64,000 nt of DNA from Larix kaempferi (lineage: Eukaryota; Streptophyta; Pinopsida; Pinales; Pinaceae), in the NCBI GenBank assembly GCA_027924585.1, contig BSBM01000440.1, positions 9,790,001 through 9,854,000 on the forward strand, read 5' to 3'. Of the stretch, positions 11,525 to 21,232 are shown piece by piece. The notes beneath the pieces are model-generated. The model did no database searches. It was not told the origin of the DNA and saw only the letters and a program-made list of their open reading frames with translations. Each line of letters begins with the position of its first letter. Position 1 is the stretch's first letter. The position numbers and the translations under genes are program-made.

Positions 11525-14500
11525 TACATCATATAATCCACAAATAACAATCAACATATAATCTTAAAGTTCATTCAAGGCTGACAAGCATCACAAGTAA
11601 AGAAATCATGAACCAACAACGAATATATCAGTCCAGTAGTTAAACAAACTCAAAATAAAGCTAAAACATATGCTGAAGGGTAACAAGTGTCATATATTTC
11701 ATAGTCTGTCATCAAATGCATACAAGAGTCATAGTACTTAGCTCTGAACAAGTCTGCAGACCAAGATAATCTGGAGACCTCCTGAAGCTCCCAAAAATCG
11801 AACCCTCTCAATGACTGCCTAACATGTCTAAATACTATGTTTTTACAAAATCAGTTAGGCCTCTAACCCTAACTTCCTTCCACCTATTCGATGAGGTAAA
11901 GTAAATGCAGAATATTTACAAAGTTACAAAATATGCTAAAAATAGCACAATATTAACATATCTGTTTGCTAACTATTGACAACTAACTGAATGTACAACT
12001 GTCTTATAGGTCTTTTGCCACCTCAGCCAGCAGAGCAATACCATCTGATGCTTGGTCTTTCTTCTTAGCCTTCTTCTGCTCCTGCTCCATGTCACTTATC
12101 TTTTTTATGAGCTCTTTGTTTTTCTGTTGCAGGTCCTGGACTGTCTTCTCCAACTGTGTGCAATGAATGTCAACATCTCTTTTTCTTTTAAGTGCTTCTT
12201 TTGCATCAGCTACCAGCTCCTGAAAATTATCATTTACATCTTGTAGATCTTCTCTTAACCTTCTGTTAGCCATCATTAGTCCATCATTGACCTCTTGCAT
12301 ATAATTCATCTGGTGTTGGTATTGCTTGACAGTTTTCTGCAAATTTTCCCTGTCAGAGTTAGCTAATTTATCCATTGTAGAATCTTGTTCTTCATCAGGT
12401 CTCCAAGGAATGTCAAGCTTCTTGAAGATTTCTGTCTCTTCAATCAACAGTTCTGTGTCTTCAATACTAGGATTCTGATTTTCTTTACTTGCTGCTTCGA
12501 CTGAATGAGTTTCTTCTTTTAAACATGGCTGCAATTTATCTAGTTCTGGTTTATCATCATCCATGGACACTTCATCTAAGACAGTGACTTCATTTGTATT
12601 GAATTTGGGATTCAACAATTTCTTCATGTTTAATATTAACTTGTTCTTTGACCTAGTTTTAGGTCTCCAAAATGATGTTGCTTCTCCCATCATTTTCAGT
12701 TCTTTTCCCTGATGTTGAATAGCATCTAATTCTACTACTTCCAGTTTGTTCCTTTTCCTGTTAGGTCTTGTTGTTTTGTTATCTGAAGTATGAATTTCTT
12801 CTATTTCAGCTTTGACTTCTATTTTTGAGATGAGCTGCTCTTCTTCCAATAGATATCCCTCATCATCTGAGAGAATGGTGATAGGGCTTCTCGGTTGAGT
12901 GTGAATCTCCTCCTTAGGTACATCAACCACTTTTATATCAACCTTTTTCTCTTCCTGAGGATCTGCTACAGGCGCCAAATTATGTTCATGATGTTCCTTC
13001 TTATCTTCAAATAATGTATACTTGCCTTTAGAGCTAGCTGAGAATGTCTTTGGTTCATTATCTTCCTCCACAGGTTCTGTTGCTTCCTCAATTTTGATCT
13101 CTTCCTTATCTTCCAGCTTTGACTTATGAGCTAATTTTTTCAACAAGACCTTACCCTTATCTGCTTGCCTCTTAGACTTTTGATCTTCAAAACCAGACCA
13201 AAAAATGAAGTCCCGGTCTTTCCTTCATGCTGCAAGACAGTACTAATAATCAGCTTCATTAATCCATGATGAAAGATGGACTGAGAAGAATGATCTATTG
13301 GCCCTTTCACCTTGTTGGACATTTTCTTTAAACTCTTCAGAAAGAAGAATGGCAGGTTCATCTTGGACACCCCCACCATGTGCTGAAGGAATCTAAAATG
13401 ATATTTGTATACAAAAGCATACCTGCCCTCACAAGTAACATAGCTCTGTAATATTCTGATTGGCTCAACCCATTCTTTTCTAACATTTTGGATCAAGACA
13501 CCTTTATTCCAATCAGGTATGACATTTGGTAAGAGGTCTCTTTGTGGATCAAAGTCAAAGGGAAATTTCTTAAACCATTGTTCGCCCTCATCCTTAATCC
13601 CTGTGGCTTCTGAAATCAATTTAACTGTCAGCTTGAATTTCAGAGTATCAAAAATCACCATGTCATTCTTGAAACCCTGGGCAAACTTACAGGTCACCTT
13701 TGCATTATATCCATCAATCTTTCTAAAAAAATCCATCCAACTAGCTTGTTGAAACAACTCAACACAGTCAGGTAGTTTTTCAATCCATCCTAGATCAGTT
13801 GGTTCAGCTTTGTTTATTTTACCACTCCTGCCCATTCTTCTTCAATCACTGCAATTTAAATGATATCCTTTTGGTGTTGTTTGCAAGCAGGAGATTACTG
13901 TAGGAGGTTAAAAATACTGTCGAATATACAGGTTATTCACAGCACTATGATCTTGGCTTCGACAGGGTTAAATTTCATAAAAAACAAAACTGCTATTTTC
14001 AACCCTCATTTACCCTGACGTCACAGAACATCAGAAATTTCTATTTCTCTGGCTGAAATTGCATTTGCAGGCACAATTTAACTTCTCCTTTGATTAATTT
14101 TAACAGAGTACACCCCAGCGAAAAAACCCCAATTTTACTGTTATATTGGTTTTTTAGGAATACCTTAAAATTGTGCCACTGTAGTTGTTTAAAATCATGC
14201 CCTGAGCTGTCAGATGAGTCACCTTGGTTGTAGAGACGTCCTCCAGCATTCAATTTGATTGCCAGCAACGAAATCATGAAGCCATAATTTCCTGTGTAGC
14301 CCTCAACACCTCTCACTTGTTCAATCAGCAATGATGTCCAGTTTTCTAGTGGTTATAGCTACTCCACTAAGTCCTCCGTCTTTGAATGTGCTTGTAAATA
14401 ACAAATTCATGCCACATTACCTCAACCATGTGGATACCTGTCAAAATGAATTACATCTGGGCTGATGATGAACACGATTTCCTCACGATGTGTAGCCACT

Positions 14501-14993
14501 TGAAATCATGATGTTTTCTGCATCAACATGTAATGAATCCTCTAAAACACATAATCAGTCATTCATTATCCCAAGCGTGCCAAAATTTGCTGGAAAATCG
14601 GACAAATTTGAAGTCGCGATATTCTTGTAGCGCGCCTTTGGTGATTTTGAGCTCCAGCGCTACAAGAAAAACTTTGACACTGTTTTGTTGCTTTTAAACA
14701 ACTTTTTATCATTTTGCATGGGATCTTAAAGCTGTCAGGATTAGGATTGTACATGACCTTACTTAGAATAAGGTTTATGAGCTCTTTATTCAATATAGTG
14801 ACCTTTTAAACCCTTCATCAAAAACAAACTTAAAGTTTAAAAAATTGAAAATCTCAATAGCAAGCCCAAAATCTCATATAAGAACTAAAGAAAATTTCCT
14901 AAAGAAGAAAAAAAATCAAGTTAAAGCAAATAAATAACTTAAAATAAAGTGCAAATCAAACCAAATTTGAAGAAACAAAATACTGACTTAACA
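11525..14993 (-). repeat. 3' LTR of the Tat element (truncated at its 3' end)
   Basis: On the minus strand it starts TGTTAAGTCAGT at 14993 and stays colinear with the 5' LTR down to about 11525, where similarity stops abruptly after GGATTATATGATGTAT without a CA end. Differences from the 5' LTR are scattered substitutions plus a few short indels, by eye a few per cent, which indicates an old but not ancient insertion. Confidence 0.85.
12004..13835 (-). pseudogene. LTR-embedded frame, unknown protein (3' LTR copy)
   Basis: Two overlapping minus-strand frames (13835-13140 and 13146-12004) together cover one protein of roughly 610 residues. The start is an ATG at 13835 (MGRSGKINKAEPTDLGWIE). 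The N-terminal 230 residues look globular, with WFKKFPFDFDPQRDLLPNV and FRFLQHMVGVSKMNLPFFF. The middle is acidic and Lys/Glu-rich. The last 120 residues are a predicted coiled coil (ENLQKTVKQYQHQM to the end). A 4-base net loss near 13205, relative to the 5' LTR copy, causes the frameshift. I do not recognise the family; retroelement proteins with a similar globular-plus-coil layout are common in plants. It lies wholly inside the LTR. Confidence 0.75.
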
Positions 14994-14995
14994 TC

Positions 14996-15078
14996 TGGCT
15001 CCAGCTGCGGGATGAAGACCTCCCTGCGAGGCTTCAAGAACCTGAAGACCAGTGCCTTATCCATTGGGCTATGGAGTC
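14996..15078 (-). other. degenerate tRNA-like sequence beside the 3' LTR
   Basis: On the minus strand, GACTCCA at 15078-15072 can pair imperfectly with TGGAGCC near 14997. An A-box-like TAGCCCAATGG and a D-arm GCCCAATGGATAAGGC resemble plant tRNA-Arg. A B-box-like GGTCTTCATCC follows. The anticodon arm and T arm do not fold well and the length is about 83, so it is at best a tRNA relic or SINE head. It lies between the end of the integrase and the start of the 3' LTR, where a polypurine tract would be expected. Confidence 0.35.
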
Positions 15079-15139
15079 TTATTATGATTCACTCACCGGT
15101 ATGTACAATGATCAGTGAAAATGCTTTTATGGACTATAA

Positions 15140-16342
15140 AAATGTTTGAGGAATCGTCCATTAACAGGGCTGGACAACTACTCACTTTCCAAGGACTGCA
15201 GGATAAAAGTATTGTTCTCTAAAACTTTTGATATCAGAAAAGGGCCAAACCAAAGATTATCAAACTTACCATGCTTTCCCTTTTGCTCCTTTCTTGCATC
15301 CCATATTAGAACCATCTCACCTTCTGTGAAAGTGTTTTCTTTAATATTCCTATCAAACCTGTTTTTAATCTTGGCTCTGTACAGTTGTGCTTTTTCATCC
15401 ACCTTCTCTCTATTCTGCTGTAACTCTATCATTTAAAATAGTCTCCTTTGCATATCATTAGGTTCCTCTTGAGAATTCGGAAGGGAATTTCATCACTGGA
15501 ATTCCCAATTGAACAGGGAACACTGCCTCTGTACCATAAACAAGCTGAAATGGAGAAATTCCAATTGCTTGTTTCACTGTAATCCTATCTGCCCATAATG
15601 CATACTTCATCATTGAATCCCAAGACCTTTTGTTATGCTTCAACAGTTTCTTGATGCTCTGAATGATGTTCTTATTGGAAGATTCAGCTTGCCCATTTCC
15701 CTGAGGATAATAGGGAGTTGAATGCTTCAGAATGATGCCATTTCTTTCACAAAAGGCCACCATTTCTTTGGATTTGAATGCCTTTGCATTATCTGTTATT
15801 ATTCTCTGTGGACACCCGAACCTGCTCAAAATGTTTTCTTCAATGAATTCCATGATTACTTTGTCTGTAGCATTCCTCGTGGGAATGGATTCCACCCATT
15901 TTGTGAAAAAGTCTGTTGCAATAAGGATCTAGTGATGTTGTCCTGAAGATGCTGGATTTATTTCTCCAATAAAGTCTAGACCCCACTGCTAAAATGGGGC
16001 ATTTACTGCAATAGGTTTTAAAGGCAAGGACAATAATTTATGTTTACCTGCAAATTTCTGACAAGGAATGCATGCTCTTACCTGCTGGTAAACATCTGTG
16101 AACAAGGATGGCCAATAATATCCAGCTCACAAAATTTTGTAAGCTGTTGCTTTCCAATACTTGTGCCCTCCACAGGCACCTTCATGAGATTCTGAAATCA
16201 CCTCTCTTATTTCAAATTGGCCCAAACATCTGAGCAAAATACCCCCTGGATCTTTCCAGAACAATTGATACTCAACTAAACAGTATTTAGTGGCTTTGAG
16301 TTTTAAAGATCTTGCAGCTTTCTTATCCAAATGTTCAGGACA
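15140..16342 (-). pseudogene. Tat element integrase
   Basis: Minus-strand pieces give an integrase in order. The zinc-binding H-H-C-C part reads HEGACGGHKYWKATAYKIL followed by CIPCQKF. The catalytic core has GLDFIG, TDNAKAFKS and QAESSNKN, so the D, D and E residues are all present. A C-terminal part has KNRFDRNIKENTFTEGEMVL and finally NGRFLKHFY. Frames change at about 16127 and 15895-15960, and a TAG follows LESE near 15176, so no single protein can be made. Integrase would insert the cDNA into nuclear DNA. Confidence 0.9.
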
Positions 16343-17902
16343 TTACAGAAATAATAAAAAATGAACAATGTCTGCATACCAGGTTGATGATGAATAAAAA
16401 TCCATGATCTTTTCTTTTTCCAGAAGTGCTTGATCTTCTTCAGGAACTAATTCTTCAGCCATGACATGCAGTCCCAGAGCCTGACAATTTGAGTCAGCCA
16501 GCAATTTGGCTAAACCTTGTCCCTTGACAAGCTTAGTAGGCCTGATCTCTACATCATATTCCATAATATTTGCAATCCATCTGCCCCTCTTTCCTTCACT
16601 ATTAGGCTGAGTTAACACATCCTTCACAGCAGAAGTAGGTACAAAAGAAATTACTTTTGAATGCATATAGATTCTGAAAAATTTCAAAGCTTTTACCAGA
16701 GCATAAGCTTGCTTCTCCAATATACTGTACTTCAGCTCAGAATCTTTGAGAGTTTTGCTGAAGAAAGCAATAGGTTGTTCCAATCCTTCATTATTCTTCT
16801 GAAGTAAAACAGTTGCAATTGTGTCTTCTGATGCAAATGAGAAGGTAAGGAATTCTTTGGTGAAATCAGGACTTACCAATACAGGTGCTTCAGTAAGAGC
16901 TACTTTGATTTTCTCAAATGCTACCTTTTCCTCAGCAGTCCACTTTACTTCCTGATCTTTCTTTAACATGGATGTGATTTGTTTAATGGTTTCAGCAAAG
17001 TTAGGAATAAACCACCGCAGAAAATTTATCTTGCCAATAAATGATTGAACATCCTTTTTACTCCGAGGTAAGCTAATCTTCAGTATTGCTTTCACTCTTT
17101 CAGGATCTATTCTGATGCCATCAGCAGACACCAAGTGACCAAGTAATTTACCTTCTTGCACAGCAAAATGTGATTTTTTGGGGTTCAGGGACAGGCCAAA
17201 TTTTCTGCATTTTAGGAAGGTTTGCTCCAAATGCTTCAAGTGTTCATCATCAGATTTTGAGAATACAGTAATATCATCCAGATAAATAACCACAAACTTA
17301 TCTTTCTCACCCACAAATGCAATGTCCATGGCTCTCTGAAAGGTTGCTACAGCATTCATCAAGCCAAAAGGCATCTTGTCATACATGAATGTCCCCCAGG
17401 GGGTTGTAAAAGCTGTCTTTTCCTTGTCATCAGGGTGCATGGCAATCTGATTGTACCTTGAGAAACCATCTAGCATAGAAATCCTTTGAGCTCCAACTAC
17501 TTGCTGCAAAACCTGTTCAATCTTGGGAAGAGGATAATTGTCTTTTAATGATGATCTATTCAGATTTCTGAAGTCAACACATAATCTGATTTCCCCATTC
17601 TTTTTTCTGACAGGAACTAGATTAGCAACCCAGGAAGAGTACCTGAGAGGCACTATTATCTTTGCATCCAGCAGCTTCTTCAGTTCTTTTTCAATTATAG
17701 AGAACAAAGCCGTATTGATTCTTCTTAATTTCTGTCTGAAAGGCTTGACATTAGGTTTCAAAGGGACCTTGTGCTGAATAATTGCTGTATCATAAGTTTT
17801 TAATTCCTTATAAGACCAGGCAAATGCATCTACATGTTTTTTCAACAGCTTGATATATCTATTTCTTTGTTCCACTGTTAGAAATTTAGAAATTTTTCCC
17901 AT
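16343..17902 (-). CDS. Tat element reverse transcriptase and RNase H
   Basis: A 519-codon open frame. The RT palm contains VPVRKKNGEIRLCVDFRNLN, PFGLMNAVATFQRAM and the catalytic box VIYLDDITVFS. It continues into a gypsy-type RNase H region with LTFSFASEDTIATVLLQ and IAFFSKTLKDSELKYSILEK. The residue where this RNase H normally has its first catalytic Asp appears to be Phe (SFAS in place of the usual VDAS), as is common in Tat-lineage elements that carry a second RNase H. The frame is a segment of a longer polyprotein: coding sequence continues upstream through stops, and the C-terminal end loses frame at 16343. Confidence 0.9.
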   Translation of the reverse strand: MGKISKFLTVEQRNRYIKLLKKHVDAFAWSYKELKTYDTAIIQHKVPLKPNVKPFRQKLRRINTALFSIIEKELKKLLDAKIIVPLRYSSWVANLVPVRKKNGEIRLCVDFRNLNRSSLKDNYPLPKIEQVLQQVVGAQRISMLDGFSRYNQIAMHPDDKEKTAFTTPWGTFMYDKMPFGLMNAVATFQRAMDIAFVGEKDKFVVIYLDDITVFSKSDDEHLKHLEQTFLKCRKFGLSLNPKKSHFAVQEGKLLGHLVSADGIRIDPERVKAILKISLPRSKKDVQSFIGKINFLRWFIPNFAETIKQITSMLKKDQEVKWTAEEKVAFEKIKVALTEAPVLVSPDFTKEFLTFSFASEDTIATVLLQKNNEGLEQPIAFFSKTLKDSELKYSILEKQAYALVKALKFFRIYMHSKVISFVPTSAVKDVLTQPNSEGKRGRWIANIMEYDVEIRPTKLVKGQGLAKLLADSNCQALGLHVMAEELVPEEDQALLEKEKIMDFYSSSTWYADIVHFLLFL

Positions 17903-18445
17903 CCTGGGATGTTCTGCTGAACCAATATTGTAGTCTTCTACATTGTCTTCTGAATATTGAATTACTGGCTTTGAAGGTGTATCATCCTTTGTGAATATTC
18001 TTTCTAAAGGTACTAGACCTTTTGGAATGAAATTGCTCTTTAATTCAATGATTTTATGCCCTGCTATCTCTTCTGCAACAAACTCATTTAACTGTTCATC
18101 CCTTTCATCTTATTCCTGATCAATTTGAGCATTTGAAAACTCATCTATAAGCTCAAGAAATTTTTTTATTTCAATGTCATCTTCAAAAACCCTCCAATGC
18201 TTCACATTATTAGGGATACATGGTCTATACCTCACTTCTATAGGATACTTTAGCTGAGTGGTTTTAGGGATTCTGAAATGTGTGGCAGCCAGAGCTAAAG
18301 AATATGCAGTCTACTTATGATTCCTTGGAATATGAGTGATATTAAATGATATAAAATAGTTTTCAAGCATATCCCATACCTCATTTCGGTATACTTTCAG
18401 CAAACCCTTCTTTACTTGATATTTGTTCTTCACCTGTTGAACAAC
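17903..18445 (-). pseudogene. linker between archaeal RNase H and RT, broken
   Basis: The conceptual minus-strand translation remains polyprotein-like (for example EVRYRPCIPNNVKHWRVFED, and FVAEEIAGHKIIELKSNFIP), with stops near 18446, 18312 and 18113. It joins the end of the archaeal-type RNase H to the start of RT in the same polarity, confirming that the two domains belong to one polyprotein. Confidence 0.7.
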
Positions 18446-19200
18446 TTATTCGGAGTCACCAAATGCAGCAATCTGCTGAATGCCTAAATCTTTAGTAGCC
18501 TTCAATCCCAGTAGCAGAGCTTCATACTCAGCAGTGTTGTTAGTGGTAACAAACTCCAATTTATACATGAGTTTCATTGTTTCACCCCCAGGGGAAATGA
18601 GTAAAACTCCAGCTCCAGCACCCTCTCTGCATGAGGATCCATCAAAGTACAACTGCCACAATGCATCTTCCTCTTCTCTGCTGTGTTTTATGTGCTGTTC
18701 TTTTTCCACTTGTAACAGACCAGCAGAATTATCCTCTTCACTAAACTGTAATATGCATGAACCAAGGTCTTTATCCACAGAGTACATTGGGTGATTTGTG
18801 GGGTTTTTATCATCTGTGACTATGTAAGCAAGCTGAAGCTCTCTGTAAAGCCTCCTATTTTCTCCACCAAAAACAGGAATGGTGGCATAAGAGAGGTCCA
18901 TCTGTAATGTTCCCCCAACCTTCTTAGCCCATGACCTAGAAAGAAGCAAGCCAAATTTTGGTGTGATGTCAGCCAACACAACATCCATTATCACACTTTT
19001 CATGGGCAACTGAGCAAGGTTGACAACCATGTCTTTTATTACTCCTAGACACTTCACAGCTCGAGAGTCAAAGGCATATAAATCATGGTAACGTTTGGTG
19101 ACACTAAGGCCCGGGGCTTCCATTACAGCTTTTGGCATCAAGTTATGGGATGCTCCTTAATCTAACAGGAAATTGTGAATCATTTGCTCATGTACTGTCA
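18446..19200 (-). pseudogene. Tat element protease and archaeal-type RNase H
   Basis: The minus-strand frame 19141-18446 begins inside an aspartic protease: FLLD, a stop codon (TAA at 19157-19159), then GASHNLMPK, so the stop falls in the D-x-G active-site motif itself. After the protease core (IMDVVLADITPKFGLLL) and a linker comes an RVT_3-type RNase H with YFDGSSCREGAGAGVLLISP, TNNTAEYEALLLGL and AAFGDSE, which supplies D, E and D of the active site. It breaks at a stop at 18446 and a further in-frame stop near 18312. In most described Tat/Ogre elements the extra RNase H follows RT; here it precedes it. Confidence 0.8.
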
Positions 19201-19288
19201 AGGTTACATAGAAAGGAGGAGAAGCACCAGCCTCATTTTTAGTCTTCTCATCCAGAGCTGACCCAATGAAAATTCTAGGGTTTTCTTC

Positions 19289-21210
19289 CTACAAGTTAAT
19301 TGTATCTGAAACAGGATGATTACTGGGTACATTCAACATTTTCAGAACTGTATCTTTATATGATGGATTCTTTATTAATTCAATCGAAAGTATAGGAATC
19401 TTTAACTTCCCTAGTTCATTCTCCAGACTAAAATTCTGAACAGATTTATTTACCTCTTCAACTTCAACAATCTTCTTTGATTTTTCTGTGGATTGCTTCT
19501 TCTCTATGACAGGATCAGTTATTTGTTTAGCAGGAACAGCTTCCTTCTTCTTCAGAGCTTGGGCCACTTGTTTTGGACCTGATATGAGATTTAGGGTCTT
19601 CTTGGGTGGTCCATTCTGATGAACAGCAGTATTTTCCAAATCTACCTCATCTTCAGTTTCAAACATGTCAGCATTGTAGCATTCAGAATTCAAAAAATCT
19701 TCTTCAGTAACAAAACCTGTAAACAATCTATCTCCAATGTGGTTCATGTCCTGATCAGTCTCAGTCTCTTCAAAGAGAAGCTGTTGATCAATTTCTTCTT
19801 CATCAACCAAATTATTTTGAAAAGGTGGGGGCACTTTTTGATCCTCATTCTCCCTCCTTTCTCGTTGGATATCATTATTCCTGCTCTCTCTTGGTATAAA
19901 TATAGGAGCAAACTGCCTTCTGAACTGATTCTGGTTGTTTGGAATTCGTTCAGCTTCTGGAGCAGGTTTACTAGCATTCTTCTCAAGCTCTATTTTATTC
20001 AATTTTGCAGTAAGAATCTTCACCAGCTTGGCCATCTCATCTATCTTGGCTTCAATAGACTGAGAGGCAGAACTTGCTGTAACAGCTTCTTTCTTTCCTT
20101 TTCTTTCATAAAGCTGCTGGGTTGTTTCTTTCTTAAGTCCGTTTGAAGCTAGTAGATTAGACTCTACCTCCAAAGCTGCATCTTGCATGTTCAGTAGGGT
20201 GATAGGTCTTCTTTCTCTCAGTAATAAAGAAAATTCATGATCAAAAGCATTTTCATAAGTAAGCTTGGTTGATGTTTCAGTAGGTTTAATTTCTGCTGGA
20301 ATCTTACTATACATTTTGTTAAACCTTTTAGAAAAATCTGCTACAGTCTCATCTTTCTTTCTTCTGAGAGCTCCAAACTCAATTATATAGTAAGTGTGGT
20401 CCTTTGTGTCTCCCCATTGCCTCATGAAAAGATCATGGAGCTCTTCAATTATAGTGATTGAGTTGGAAGGCAAGTCTCTAAACCACTTTCTTACATCCCC
20501 ATCAAGGCTCTGAACAAATACCCTCATCCACACATCTTTAATCTCAATGTTCTGATTGTCACCATAACTTAGGAAAGCCTCCCAATGTTCCTCAGCAGTG
20601 ATTTCCCCCTGTCCATTGAACCTAGGCATATATTTTTGGTAATCACCTCCAGGCAATGCATGTAAAAGCTGAGGTAGAACTAATGGTGCATACCTAGCTG
20701 CAACCATGCAGTCCATCATATCCATGCGTGGGTTTTTTCCTGCCATTTTTGTACTGACTGACTTGGAAGATGTGGAAACTTGACTGGAACTTTTTTGAAA
20801 TAGATTCTTTCCTACTTTCAGCTGAAAGATAGGTATTTTATTAGGAGAAGCAGTCTTAGTTTTCAGAAAGCTTTGAGGGTTAGTGAAAACTTGAAAAGTT
20901 CTTTCTGAGATGGTAGGTTTTATCCAAGGTGAGGTTTCAGCTGAATGTAATGAAACACCCAACTGGTCAGGATCACAGGAGACTGGTAAATATTGAGACC
21001 TTATAAGCTTCCTTGTTGTTTTCAAGATCTGTTCAGGGTCTGTCACACCCAGTTGCAATGGAGAAGTAGGTCTATTTCTGGTTCCAATTCCTTGAGAAGC
21101 CACTGTGACAGCTTTTGGTGAAGATAGCCTTTTAAAAAGTGCTGGTTCAAGTCCACCTCTTAAACCAGGAAAACTGATAAGTATCCCAGGGAAGATATGC
21201 TTCAGCTTCG
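19289..21210 (-). CDS. Tat element gag
   Basis: Open from just after the primer-binding site to 19289; a likely initiator is the ATG at 20746 (MAGKNPRMDMMDCMVAARY), giving about 486 residues. The retrotransposon gag domain is visible as MPRFNGQGEITAEEHWEAFL, VFVQSLDGDVRKWFRDL and GALRRKKDETVADFSKRFNK. Downstream is a charged, low-complexity tail. I see no CCHC zinc knuckle. Gag forms the cytoplasmic particle. Upstream codons 21210-20747 are open and may be leader or an N-terminal extension. The frame ends before the protease, so protease was probably reached by frameshift or is broken by mutation. Confidence 0.85.
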
Positions 21211-21228
21211 TCCCCGGCAATGGCGCTA
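21211..21228 (-). promoter_or_regulatory. primer-binding site (tRNA-Asp type)
   Basis: The minus strand reads TAGCGCCATTGCCGGGGA, two differences from the tRNA-Asp-type site recalled for Athila/Tat elements. It fixes element polarity and places the true 3' end of the 5' LTR just to its right, near a CA at about 21233. Confidence 0.8.
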
Positions 21229-21232
21229 AAGA

